DNA of 64,000 bases, taken from NCBI GenBank assembly GCA_016789865.1, contig JAEUPC010000241.1, forward strand, positions 24,394-88,393. The letters are read 5' to 3'. Below are positions 17,620-25,982 of the stretch, one piece after another. Numbering within the stretch: the stretch's first letter is position 1; every line of letters starts with the position of its first letter. The notes beneath the pieces were generated by a model that saw nothing but the letters and a program-made list of their open reading frames with translations, searched no databases and had not been told where the DNA came from. Position numbers and translations under genes: made by a program. The DNA is from Rubrivivax sp. (GTDB lineage Bacteria > Pseudomonadota > Gammaproteobacteria > Burkholderiales > Burkholderiaceae_C).

Positions 17620-18510
17620 TCAGGTCGAAGCCTGCACCGCCGCCAGCCACAGCTGGGCGCCCTGCGCCGGTGTGGCCGACCAGCTGACCTGGTACGTGCC
17701 CGCTGCGCTGACCTGGCGGGTGGCCACGGCGCACTGCACCAGTTCCCCCGAGGCGAGCACCGAGTCGACGACCACAAAGCCGTTGCCGGGTACCGCCGTC
17801 TTGTCGCCGTCGACGCCCGCGTCGCCCCACCACCACGCGACGAGCAGCGCCGGCCCGGTGGTGACCACGCTCGCGCTGGTGGTCGGCGTGCCGGCGAGCG
17901 CCTCGTTCCAGCGCACGTCTTGCAGCACGCCGGCGCCGCGAACCTCCAGCACTGTGAGCGTGGTCTCGTCCAGCGCGGGCTTGCTGGCCCTCACTTCATG
18001 GCCCGCGCCACCCGCGGCAGAGCGACACACGTACAGGGCCGTGCCTGAACTCGGCCACAGCGTGTAGGTGTGAGGCGAGCCGACGGCCTCGAACAGGTTG
18101 CCCTTGTTGTCGGTGGGCAGCGCATGCGCCGAGACATTGCCGCGCCCCACGCACACCAGCAGCGTGCTGCCGGTGGCCGCGCTGGCCATGCCGGTGACCG
18201 CCAGGCCGGGCACCGCGATGTTGTGGCGGGCAAAGGCGAGCCCGTGGGCACCTAACGAAGGCGCCCCGGCCGGTGCCGGTGCCGGTGCCGGTGCCGGTGC
18301 CGGTGTCGGTGCCGGGCTCGGTGACCCGGGCGGGCTCGGTGCCGGCGGCGGTGGAGCAGCGGCACCGTCGCTGCCCCCGCATGCGGCCAGGGCGGCCGGG
18401 CCAGTCACCGCGGCGCCCGCACCGAGCCACCTCCACAGCGAGCGGACGAAGGCACGGCGGCGCTCGGAGAGCAGATCGCCGACGCGGCTGTTGCCACCGG
18501 AGCTTTCCAT
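17620..18510 (-). CDS. Hypothetical Tat-type lipoprotein with Pro-Ala linker
   Basis: Unrecognised protein of 296 residues. The N terminus has RRRAFVRSLWRWLG and a short hydrophobic stretch ending in ALAAC near 47, which looks like a Tat-dependent lipoprotein signal. A Pro/Ala/Ser linker (about 55-85), encoded by a hexanucleotide repeat, precedes a roughly 210-residue domain with many short beta-like strands (TLLVCVGRGNV, LVAWWWGDAGV, GTYQVSWSATPAQGAQLWLAAV). The domain looks like an extracellular beta-sandwich. ATG 18510 is chosen because it begins the short basic region; upstream in-frame starts only add residues. Function unknown; convergent with the condensation-domain gene. Confidence 0.7.
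   Translation of the reverse strand: MESSGGNSRVGDLLSERRRAFVRSLWRWLGAGAAVTGPAALAACGGSDGAAAPPPPAPSPPGSPSPAPTPAPAPAPAPAPAGAPSLGAHGLAFARHNIAVPGLAVTGMASAATGSTLLVCVGRGNVSAHALPTDNKGNLFEAVGSPHTYTLWPSSGTALYVCRSAAGGAGHEVRASKPALDETTLTVLEVRGAGVLQDVRWNEALAGTPTTSASVVTTGPALLVAWWWGDAGVDGDKTAVPGNGFVVVDSVLASGELVQCAVATRQVSAAGTYQVSWSATPAQGAQLWLAAVQAST
18271..18312. repeat. Hexanucleotide tandem repeat (CGGTGC)n
   Basis: Seven consecutive copies of CGGTGC (one reads CGGTGT), inside the linker of the hypothetical lipoprotein. On the minus strand it encodes alternating Pro-Ala. Copy changes would keep the frame and alter linker length only. Confidence 0.85.
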
Positions 18511-18622
18511 CTGGTGATCGTAGTTCAGCAGTCGAATGCCCGCCGCACACCTGCCGGGGCTGCGTGCCATCCCGCGCACACTTGGCCTCGCTCACGGTGC
18601 GGGCCTGCCGCCCTGCTGCCCT

Positions 18623-19765
18623 TCAACCCGCCTCCACCCGGTTGCGGCCGGCGTCCTTGGCCCGGTAGAGCGCCGCATCCGCCCGCGCGACGAGCTGCCC
18701 GACCTCCGCATCGCCGGGCGCCGCGAGCGCGACGCCGATGCTGCACGTGGTGCCCAGCGCCGCGGCCTCGACGCACGAGCGCAGCCGCTCGGCAAGCTGC
18801 AGCGCGTGATCCAGCGGCGTCGCCGGCAGCAGAAGCCAGAACTCCTCGCCGCCGGCGCGGCCCAGCACGTCCTCGGCGCGCAGCTGCACCTGCAGCACCG
18901 CGGCCACGCGCACCAGCACGGCATCGCCGGCCGCGTGGCCGGCACTGTCGTTGACGTGCTTGAAGCGATCCAGGTCGATGACCAGCGCGGCCAGCGGCTC
19001 GTGCGTGCGCCGGTGGCGCAACCATGCACGTTGCAGCGCCTCGTTCATCGCGCGGCGATTGAAAAGCCCCGTCAGCGAGTCGCGCATCGAAGCCTCGCGC
19101 AGCCGCACCACCAGGCGCTGCGTGACCAGCGTCAGGAAGCCAAAGCAGAACAGCGCGCTGCCCGCCAGGTAGGTGAGCATGACGGCAAAGTTGGCGGCGT
19201 TTGTCGCCTGCATCTCGGTGGGCTCGGGCCAGGCCAGCACCTGCCGCAGGCCCAGCAGCAACAGCACGCCGGCCAGCAGCGAGCCCGGGCCGACCAGGCC
19301 GAGCATCGTCGCGCGGCCGAACTCGGCGATCAGCGCCGGGCGAATGCGCCACAGCATGCGCACCATGATCCAGGCCTGCATCCAATAGGCGGCCACGATG
19401 CGCAGCGGCGCGTCGTCGCGCCCCGGCCCGAGCCAGGCCAGCAGCGCAATCGCCGGCGCCAGCGTCAACACCTGCTCGCGGTCGCTGGCCGGCAGCCCCA
19501 TGAAGCGCTCGGTGCCACGCCGCATCAGTGCGAAGCCGGTCATGATGATCACGTTGGTGCCGTTGTATGCCCACCAGTGGCGCGGCTCGCCGCGCAGGCC
19601 GGCAAGCACGAAGCCCGCGCACAGCAGCACCATGAACCCCACCCAATGCGCCACCGCCCTGCGCGACTCCTGCAGCAGCGCCAGCGCCAGCAGCCACATC
19701 ACCGCATACAGCCCCATCTGGAAGCACACCACCCACAGCAGCGCCGGGACATCGAGGAGGTTCAT
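18623..19765 (-). CDS. Membrane diguanylate cyclase (GGDEF)
   Basis: Protein of 380 residues that should make cyclic di-GMP. The N-terminal half has about six hydrophobic segments (e.g. VVCFQMGLYAVMWLLALALL, LLAGVLLLLGLRQVLAW). The C-terminal GGDEF domain begins at RDSLTGLFNRRAMNE and has the active-site GGEEF at 305-309. RAED lies five residues before GGEEF, the inhibitory I-site (RxxD), so product inhibition is expected. ATG 19765 starts just before the first membrane segment; longer in-frame versions lack signal character. Cyclic di-GMP commonly controls Pga-type polysaccharide synthases, so a link to the locus to the left is plausible but not shown. Confidence 0.9.
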   Translation of the reverse strand: MNLLDVPALLWVVCFQMGLYAVMWLLALALLQESRRAVAHWVGFMVLLCAGFVLAGLRGEPRHWWAYNGTNVIIMTGFALMRRGTERFMGLPASDREQVLTLAPAIALLAWLGPGRDDAPLRIVAAYWMQAWIMVRMLWRIRPALIAEFGRATMLGLVGPGSLLAGVLLLLGLRQVLAWPEPTEMQATNAANFAVMLTYLAGSALFCFGFLTLVTQRLVVRLREASMRDSLTGLFNRRAMNEALQRAWLRHRRTHEPLAALVIDLDRFKHVNDSAGHAAGDAVLVRVAAVLQVQLRAEDVLGRAGGEEFWLLLPATPLDHALQLAERLRSCVEAAALGTTCSIGVALAAPGDAEVGQLVARADAALYRAKDAGRNRVEAG

Positions 19766-20025
19766 TCTTTTCGTCGGTTCCCGTGGGCTCGCGCGCACTG
19801 CTCGTGCGTTGGTGCGGCGTGGTGGCTGCTGCCGTGCCCCAGGGTGAAGTGGCAGCGCGGTGGAGGCCGGTCCGCAAGGGGCGGCGAATGATGGCATCCA
19901 CCTCGGCGATGCCGCCCCTGCGCACCCTCCCTCCGGGGAGGGATACCTTGGTGTCATTCGCCGCGGCGGGGTCCTCGATGTGCAATGCGCCTCACCCACC
20001 GAACGCCACTCGCAGGAGGCCCGCC

Positions 20026-20817
20026 GTGCAGACCCTGACCCAGACTTCGATCCCGGTTCCGTCCCTTGCCTTCCGGGCCGCCGTGCCGCCGTTGGCAGGC
20101 GCCTCGTCGGCCTTCGCCGGCAGTCAGGCCGCGCCCTCGCGGCCTGCGAACACTGCGATGACGACGATGCCGCCGCTGATGCCCGCCGCCCAGCCGCGCA
20201 CTACCGGTCAGGCCGTGGCGCCCACGGCCGCACCGACGCCCGTGACGCCGCTGCGCTCCACGCGCCTGGCGGCGCTCGGCCATGCGCTGATGCAGCACCT
20301 GGAGACGCCTCTCATCGTCACCGACGCGATGGGCGCGGTGCTCGAGTGCAACCCGGCGGCCACGCGCCGCGTCGAGCGCTGCGAGGGCCTGTGGCTGGAC
20401 GCCGCCGGCCGCCTGGCGGTGCGTCAAGGCGGGCGCTGGGTGCCGATCACCAAGTGGCACGCCGAGCTGGTGGCCGGCCGCGGCGTGACGCTGCTGCTCG
20501 AAGCCGAGGGTGCCGCGATGCAGCTCGCGCTCAAGCCGATGACCGTGCACGATGGCGGCCTGGGCACCACGACCTGGGTGCTGGCCACCGTGGAGCGCGT
20601 GGTGCTGACGCGGGCCGACGCGATGCGCCGCCGCTTTCGGTTCACGCGCACGCAAGCCCGCCTGGCCGAGATGCTGTGCCAAGGCATGCGCCCGGCCAGC
20701 GCGGCCGAGGCGCTGGGCGTGAAGATCTCCACTGTGCGCACGCACGTGGGCGAGATGTACGAAAAGACCGGCACGCACAGCCAGGCGCAGCTGGTGGCGC
20801 TGCTGCACGCCTGCTGA
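20026..20817 (+). CDS. PAS-LuxR type transcriptional regulator
   Basis: Regulator of about 263 residues. A Pro/Ala-rich N terminus is followed by a PAS-like segment (ALMQHLETPLIVTDAMGAVL, near 85-105). The C terminus is a LuxR helix-turn-helix (FTRTQARLAEMLCQGM, then AAEALGVKISTVRTHVGEMY). GTG 20026 is chosen because AGGAGG lies 6 bases upstream; the longer in-frame ATG 19978 has no such site. There is no receiver or autoinducer domain. It is divergent from the diguanylate cyclase across about 260 bases that include a CCCTCC/GGAGGG hairpin, and might regulate it. Target unknown. Confidence 0.8.
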   Translation: MQTLTQTSIPVPSLAFRAAVPPLAGASSAFAGSQAAPSRPANTAMTTMPPLMPAAQPRTTGQAVAPTAAPTPVTPLRSTRLAALGHALMQHLETPLIVTDAMGAVLECNPAATRRVERCEGLWLDAAGRLAVRQGGRWVPITKWHAELVAGRGVTLLLEAEGAAMQLALKPMTVHDGGLGTTTWVLATVERVVLTRADAMRRRFRFTRTQARLAEMLCQGMRPASAAEALGVKISTVRTHVGEMYEKTGTHSQAQLVALLHAC

Positions 20818-20908
20818 ACGCCGCGGCCGGCGCCGCGTCGACGACGCCGCCGTTGCGGGCGGCGCTCGGGAGGATGGCTCTCGCGCTGTCGCGCCGTTGC
20901 GCTGTCGC

Positions 20909-20924
20909 CCTCAAGCGCTTGAGG
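20909..20924. other. 16-bp perfect palindrome between convergent genes
   Basis: CCTCAAGCGCTTGAGG is its own reverse complement and lies in the 126-base gap between the convergent luxR-type and M16 genes. It could be a symmetric terminator stem or a protein-binding site. No T-run follows on either side. Confidence 0.4.
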
Positions 20925-20943
20925 CCTTGGGCGCTCAATCGGC

Positions 20944-22227
20944 TCAGTCGCCCAGGGCCTGCCTCAGACGATCCCGCGTGCCCCGGCCCACCGCGCCGGT
21001 CAGCGCCACCGCCGGCGGCTGCACCAACAGACGCTCGAAGAACGCGCGCACCTGCTCGGCGCTGACGGCCTGCGTGCGCAGCGCCAGTTCATCGTCGCGC
21101 CGCGGCCGGCCGGTGGAGAACCAGTGCAACGCCGCGTCCTCCAGCCAACGCAGCCCGCGCTCCTGCGCGCGCAACCCGCGCACGGCGAGCTGGCGCTGCG
21201 CGCGCAGCAGCTCACCGGGCGCAGCCTGCGCGGCCTGCTCGTGCAGCAGCGCCTTCACCTCTACCAGCAACGAGGCCACGTCGGCCGGCGCCAGGCTGGC
21301 CTCGATGACGAACTGCCCGCACATGTCCAGCACGTCGGCCGAGCAGGCGGTGTAGTACGCAAGGCCGCGCTGCTCGCGCACGCGGTCCAGCAGCGGCGAG
21401 CTCATGCCCTCGCCGAACACGGCCGCCGCCACCGCGGCCAGCGGATCATCGGCGCGGCGGCTGGGCACCGGGTAGCCGAGCACCAGATGTGACTGGCTCG
21501 AACCGGCCAGCGCGCGCGTCAGCACGCCGCCGCGCCACGATGCAGGCGCCACCGCGGCCGGCACACCGGCGGGCATGGCGCCAAAAGCCCTCTCGGCCTC
21601 GCGCAACACCGCATCGGGGTCGACCGCGCCGACCACGCCGACCACCGTCTGCCCGGCGCGGTAGCCCTCGGCCCGGTAGGCCAGCAAGTCGGCGCGCGTG
21701 AAGCGCTCCAGGTTGCGCCGGCTGCCCATCACCGGTTGCGCCGCCGGGTGCATGCCGAACGAGGCCTTGTCGAAGAGCTTGAAGGCCGTGGACACCGGAT
21801 CGTCCTCGTCCTCGGCGTACTCCTGCAGCAGCACCTGGCGTTCGCGTTCGAGCTCGGCCTCGGGCAGGCTCGGGTACAGCACGATCTCCGCCAGCATGCG
21901 CAGCATGTCGCCGGCGTGCCCGGGCAGGCCGCGCATGTAGAACGCCGTGTGGTCCTTGTCGGTGTGCGCGTTGACCTCGGCGCCCAGGGTCTCGGCCTCG
22001 AGGTTCACCTGGCGCGCATCGCGCTTGCGCACGCCGCCGGGGGTCGGCAACTCCGTGCCCTTGAAAGCCATGTGCTCGAGCACGTGGCCGATGCCGTTCA
22101 GCCGCGTGCTCTCGTTGGCACTGCCCCAGCGCACGAACACCGCCACGCTGCACGTGCCGGCATGCGGCGCCTGCCCCACCAGCAGGCGCAGCCCGTTGGC
22201 CAGCGTGTGCGTGTGTTGTTCGATCAA
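20944..22227 (-). CDS. M16 family zinc peptidase
   Basis: Pitrilysin-type zinc protease of 427 residues, the usual size of a one-chain bacterial M16 protein (two of the half-units). The inverted zinc motif HxxEH is present as HVLEH (48-52), with the third ligand Glu near 129 (LERERQVLLQEY). The C-terminal half has GLAYYTAC and the Arg/Tyr region typical of M16B. No signal peptide, so probably cytoplasmic. These enzymes degrade small peptides, and some process peptide products. It is followed on the same strand by the selenium genes but separated from selD/senC by about 70 bases; a functional link is not evident. Confidence 0.88.
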   Translation of the reverse strand: MIEQHTHTLANGLRLLVGQAPHAGTCSVAVFVRWGSANESTRLNGIGHVLEHMAFKGTELPTPGGVRKRDARQVNLEAETLGAEVNAHTDKDHTAFYMRGLPGHAGDMLRMLAEIVLYPSLPEAELERERQVLLQEYAEDEDDPVSTAFKLFDKASFGMHPAAQPVMGSRRNLERFTRADLLAYRAEGYRAGQTVVGVVGAVDPDAVLREAERAFGAMPAGVPAAVAPASWRGGVLTRALAGSSQSHLVLGYPVPSRRADDPLAAVAAAVFGEGMSSPLLDRVREQRGLAYYTACSADVLDMCGQFVIEASLAPADVASLLVEVKALLHEQAAQAAPGELLRAQRQLAVRGLRAQERGLRWLEDAALHWFSTGRPRRDDELALRTQAVSAEQVRAFFERLLVQPPAVALTGAVGRGTRDRLRQALGD

Positions 22228-22301
22228 TCGCGGCGGGACGAGATGGATGCGCCGTGGATGTATCGCAGCTCGGCGCGTTCAGGCCGCCCCGGCGTGCCGG
22301 C

Positions 22302-23378
22302 TCAAGCCACCACGCGCAGCCCTGCCTTCGCCGACGCCTGCATGCGCCCGACCACCGCTGCCTGCTCGAAACCGTGACGGCCGAAGATGCCCAGCACCGC
22401 GTCCACCGACGCGGCGTCGCAGGCCACCAGCAGCCCGCCACTGGTCTGCGGGTCCGTCAGCAGCGCCTTGTCTTCGGCCGCAAAGTCCGCCGGCAGCGAC
22501 ACGTCCTTGCCGTAGCCGGCCCAGTTGCGGCCCGACGCGCCGGTCACGTAGCCCTGCGCGGCCAGCGCCCGCACGCCCGGCAGCTGCGGCACCGCTCGCC
22601 AGTCGATCTGCACTTCGGCGCCGGCGCCGCGTGCCATCTCCAGGCCGTGGCCGGCGAGGCCGAAGCCGGTGACGTCGGTGAGCGCGTGCACGCCCGGCAG
22701 CTCGGCCAGCTCGGGGCCTGGCGTGTTCAGCTTGGTGGTGTTGGCGATCATCTGCGCGTAGCCCGCATCGCCCAGCTGCCCCTTCTTCAGCGCTGCGCTC
22801 ATCACGCCCACCCCCAGCGGCTTGCCGAGCACGAGCACGTCGCCGGCCTTCGCGTCGGCGTTGCGCTTCACGCGCTTGGGGTGCACGAGGCCCAGCGCCA
22901 CGAGGCCGTAGATCGCCTCCACCGAGTCGATGGTGTGGCCGCCGGCCACCGGGATGCCCGCGGCGCGGCACACGCTGGTGCCGCCGTCGAGGATGCGGCC
23001 GATGGTCGCCGTGCTCAGCACGTTGATCGGCATGCCGACCAGCGCCAGCGCGAGGATCGGCCGCCCGCCCATTGCGTAGACGTCGCTGATGGCGTTGGTG
23101 GCGGCGATGCGGCCGAAGTCGAACGGGTCGTCGACGATCGGCATGAAGAAGTCGGTGGTGGCGATCAGCGCCTGCTCGTCGTTGAGCTGGTACACCGCCG
23201 CGTCGTCGGCGGTCTCGATGCCCACCAGCAGCTCCTTGGGCACCGCCATCGACGCAGTGCCCTTGAGGATTTCACTGAGCACGCCCGGCGCGATCTTGCA
23301 GCCGCAGCCGCCGCCGTGCGAAAGCGAGGTCAGGCGGGGCTCGGCGGCGATGGTGGCGTTCTTGTCGGGGGCGTTCAT
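22302..23378 (-). CDS. senC: Selenophosphate synthetase (SelD/SenC type)
   Basis: SelD-family enzyme of 358 residues. It makes selenophosphate from selenide and ATP in the cytoplasm. Seen are the N-terminal Gly-rich loop HGGGCGCK with catalytic Cys25 and Lys28 (Cys, not Sec), TTDFFMPIVDD, AISDVYAMGG, GGHTIDS and DVTGFGLAGH. It lies 77 bases downstream of the SenB-type glycosyltransferase on the same strand and near SenA- and EgtD-type genes, the selenoneine cluster arrangement in which this protein is named SenC. It could also serve selenocysteine or selenouridine synthesis, so selD is an equally valid name. Confidence 0.92.
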   Translation of the reverse strand: MNAPDKNATIAAEPRLTSLSHGGGCGCKIAPGVLSEILKGTASMAVPKELLVGIETADDAAVYQLNDEQALIATTDFFMPIVDDPFDFGRIAATNAISDVYAMGGRPILALALVGMPINVLSTATIGRILDGGTSVCRAAGIPVAGGHTIDSVEAIYGLVALGLVHPKRVKRNADAKAGDVLVLGKPLGVGVMSAALKKGQLGDAGYAQMIANTTKLNTPGPELAELPGVHALTDVTGFGLAGHGLEMARGAGAEVQIDWRAVPQLPGVRALAAQGYVTGASGRNWAGYGKDVSLPADFAAEDKALLTDPQTSGGLLVACDAASVDAVLGIFGRHGFEQAAVVGRMQASAKAGLRVVA

Positions 23379-23455
23379 GGTTCGGCGTTCTCCGGGAAGA
23401 CAGGATGTGGCACGTATCGGGCCGGGATGGGCGCGGCGTGATGATGCCGCTCTGT

Positions 23456-24451
23456 TCAACCCGAGGGGCGTTGCCGCAGCAGCCGCTGCACGATGCGCTG
23501 CAGCGCCGCCGACTCGGCCTGGGGCGAGAACAGCGCCGCGCGCGCCTCGATCTGGCGTGCCAGCGCCGGCAGCATAGCTGCATCGTCGCGGGCGCGCTCG
23601 ATGAGGGTTGCCAGCGCCTTGGCGTCGCCCACCGGGAAGTAGCCCCCGTAGTCGGCGCCGAGCAGGCCGACATTGCCGTCCATGCGCGAGCCGAGCACCG
23701 GCGTGCCCGAGCGGATGGCCTCGATCACCACCTGTGCCCCGCCCTCCATCACGCTGGGGTGCACCAGCACATGGGCCTGCTGGATGCGCCGGCGCGCCTG
23801 CCCATGCCCGAGCGCGCCGAGCCAGCGGTAGTGCGGGTGCTCGGCCATCAGCGCGCGCGCCTGCTGCGCCAGGTTCTCGTCGAGCCCCTGGCCGATGTGG
23901 TCGAAACGCAGGTCGCCGCGACCGGCGAGCCGGCGGATCGCGGCGAACCAGGTGGCCGGGTCCTTCTCGTCGCGCAGGTGGCCCACCATCACCGCGCGCA
24001 GGGTGTTGCGCGGCTTGTCCGGTCGCGGCCGGCGCGCCGAGCACGACTGCAGCACGACGTGGCAACGCGTCCGCCAGCGCGCCGGCAAGCGCGCGGGGCC
24101 GAGTTCGTTGAGCACGACGAAGGCATCGGCCAGCTCGAGCGAGCGCTGCGCATCGGCGTCCTCGTCGATGTCACGGTACAGATCGGTGCCGGTCAGCGCC
24201 AGCAGCAACGGCGCACGCGGTCGCGCCGCGCGCCATGCGGCGATCGAGGCCGCCGAGCGCCGCGCGTGCAGCGCGATCATCAGCGCGTCGTCGGCCGACC
24301 GAGCGTCGCCATCGGGCTTCCACAGCTTGGTCAGCCGCACGCTGTAAGCTGGGCCGAGCAGCCGCGCCCAACGTTGGGCGGTGCGCCAGTTGCCGTTGTT
24401 GGCATCGGCCAGCGCGGGCGTGACGATGACGATCTGGGGCTTGCGATGCAC
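23456..24451 (-). CDS. senB: Selenosugar synthase SenB (TIGR04348-type glycosyltransferase)
   Basis: GT4-like glycosyltransferase of 331 residues. It opens with IVIVTPALADANNGNWRTA and has the donor-binding region EGGAQVVIEAIRSGTPVLGS, as in the family once called TIGR04348 that is now known as SenB. In the selenoneine pathway SenB uses selenophosphate and a UDP-sugar to make a selenosugar. Context is strong: a selenophosphate synthetase downstream and an EgtB-like SenA gene upstream in the opposite direction. The start is GTG 24451, whose first codons overlap the senA start at 24446. Confidence 0.88.
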   Translation of the reverse strand: MHRKPQIVIVTPALADANNGNWRTAQRWARLLGPAYSVRLTKLWKPDGDARSADDALMIALHARRSAASIAAWRAARPRAPLLLALTGTDLYRDIDEDADAQRSLELADAFVVLNELGPARLPARWRTRCHVVLQSCSARRPRPDKPRNTLRAVMVGHLRDEKDPATWFAAIRRLAGRGDLRFDHIGQGLDENLAQQARALMAEHPHYRWLGALGHGQARRRIQQAHVLVHPSVMEGGAQVVIEAIRSGTPVLGSRMDGNVGLLGADYGGYFPVGDAKALATLIERARDDAAMLPALARQIEARAALFSPQAESAALQRIVQRLLRQRPSG

Positions 24452-25819
24452 GATGATGAAGGCTTAGCGGCCAACGTGGTGGCCAACGTGGTGGCCAACG
24501 TGGTGGCCATCGTGGTGGCCGACGGCCGGGCGGGTGCCGCAGGCGCCGCCCGCGCGGCCGGGGCGCAAGGCACCGCCGCTCCATCGGCCGGGGCGCCGTG
24601 TGGGGTTCCCGAGGCCGCGCGCCAGGCGCGCCAGGGAGATGCGTGTGCGCTGGCTGAAGCCCTGGTGGCGAGCCGGCACGACACCCTGGCGACGTTTGCC
24701 GCCTACGAGCGTGCGCTGCCCGGCTTGCAGGTGCCGCGGCGCGCCGAGTTGAACCCGCCGCTGTGGGAGCTGGGCCACATCGGCTGGTTCCAGGAGTACT
24801 GGCTCGGCCGCAACCCCCTGCGCGCTCAGGGCCACCGGGCCGACCCGCAGGCCCCGCGCGCAGTGCCGCTGCGGCCCGATGCCGACCGGCTGTACAACTC
24901 CAGCGAGGTTGCGCACGACACGCGCTGGTCGCTCCCGCTGCCCGATGCGGGTGCCACCCGCGGCGAGCTGGCCGTGCAGCTCGAACAGTCCCTGGCGTGC
25001 CTGGCTGCGCTGGGCGGCACCGGCGACGACGATGCGCTGTACTTCTACCGCCTCGCGCTGCTGCACGAAGACATGCACCACGAGGCGGCGCTGTACATGG
25101 CGCAGGGGCTGGGCTTCCCCATCGACGACGGCGGGCGCTGGCAGCCGCAACCGCTGCCCCCTGCACCGGGCGAACTGCGCTTCGATGCCGCGGCCTGGTC
25201 GCTGGGCAACGAGCAGCCCGCGGGCTTCGTGTTCGACAACGAGTTCGGCCGCTGCGTGGTGAACACCGGGCCCTTTGCCATCGACGCGCAGGCCTGCCGC
25301 TGGGCCGACTTCGTGCCGTTCATCGAAGCCGGCGGTTATGCCAAGCCGAGCCTGTGGAGCGCCACCGGCTGGGCCTGGCGCCAGGTACAGCAGGCCGAGG
25401 CGCCGCGCCATGTGCGCCGCGCCAACGGCGGCTGGGAACAACAGCGCCACGGCCGCTGGCAGGCGCTGAACCTGCATGAAGCGGCGTGCCACCTCACGCA
25501 GCACGAGGCCCACGCATGGTGCCGCTGGGCCGGCCGGCGCCTGCCCACCGAGGCCGAGTGGGAACGCGCCGCGCTCACGCGCCCCGGCGCCTTCCGCTGG
25601 GGCGACGTGTGGGAGTGGACCGCCTCGCCCTTCATGCCCCACGAGGGTTTCCACCCCCACCCCTACCGCGACTACTCGGCGCCATGGTTCGACGGCCGAC
25701 CGGTGTTGCGCGGCGCCTCGTTCATGACACAGCCGCGCATGAGCCACCCGCGCTATCGCAACTACTTTCCGCCCCATCGCAACGACGTGCCGGCCGGGCT
25801 GCGCAGCTGCGCGTTGTAG
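24446..25819 (+). CDS. senA: Selenoneine synthase SenA (EgtB-like)
   Basis: Non-haem iron enzyme of about 457 residues: DinB-like four-helix domain (about 65-225) and C-terminal formylglycine-generating/sulfatase-modifying-like domain (about 235-455). Candidate iron ligands are His111 (ELGHIGWFQ) and the His pair in LLHEDMHH (207-212). Other motifs are LPTEAEWERAA, WEWTASPF and RGASFMTQPRM. EgtB enzymes join sulfur to hercynine; the SenA branch joins a selenosugar to hercynine with O2, leading to selenoneine. Neighbouring senB, senC and egtD favour SenA over EgtB. The first 55 residues are low-complexity (ANVV repeats), so the true start may be later. Confidence 0.87.
   Translation: MHDDEGLAANVVANVVANVVAIVVADGRAGAAGAARAAGAQGTAAPSAGAPCGVPEAARQARQGDACALAEALVASRHDTLATFAAYERALPGLQVPRRAELNPPLWELGHIGWFQEYWLGRNPLRAQGHRADPQAPRAVPLRPDADRLYNSSEVAHDTRWSLPLPDAGATRGELAVQLEQSLACLAALGGTGDDDALYFYRLALLHEDMHHEAALYMAQGLGFPIDDGGRWQPQPLPPAPGELRFDAAAWSLGNEQPAGFVFDNEFGRCVVNTGPFAIDAQACRWADFVPFIEAGGYAKPSLWSATGWAWRQVQQAEAPRHVRRANGGWEQQRHGRWQALNLHEAACHLTQHEAHAWCRWAGRRLPTEAEWERAALTRPGAFRWGDVWEWTASPFMPHEGFHPHPYRDYSAPWFDGRPVLRGASFMTQPRMSHPRYRNYFPPHRNDVPAGLRSCAL
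24469..24516. repeat. 12-bp tandem repeat at the senB/senA divergent start
   Basis: Four adjacent copies of GGCCAACGTGGT (the fourth reads GGCCATCGTGGT), each with a CCA-N3-TGG dyad. In the senA frame it encodes ANVV repeats. It starts 23 bases after the senA ATG and 17 bases upstream of the senB GTG. It could be operator-like DNA controlling both genes if senA really starts downstream. Confidence 0.8.
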
Positions 25820-25982
25820 CCGCGGCCCGCCATGGCGCAGGGGCGCCGCTCGGTGCGGGCCCGGCGTAACCGCGCCGCCCGTCTGTAAGAACACCGCCCT
25901 CGGACGCGACCCAGTCCGGGTCACCGGATCCTTGCCCATGTCCGACCCGATCCCTGGCCGAGCCTGCCACGCGCGGCGGAGT

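Noticed and set aside
22302-23378. Selenocysteine (in-frame TGA) in the SelD-like gene
   Set aside because: The active-site residue is encoded as Cys (HGGGCGCK) and the frame has no internal TGA.
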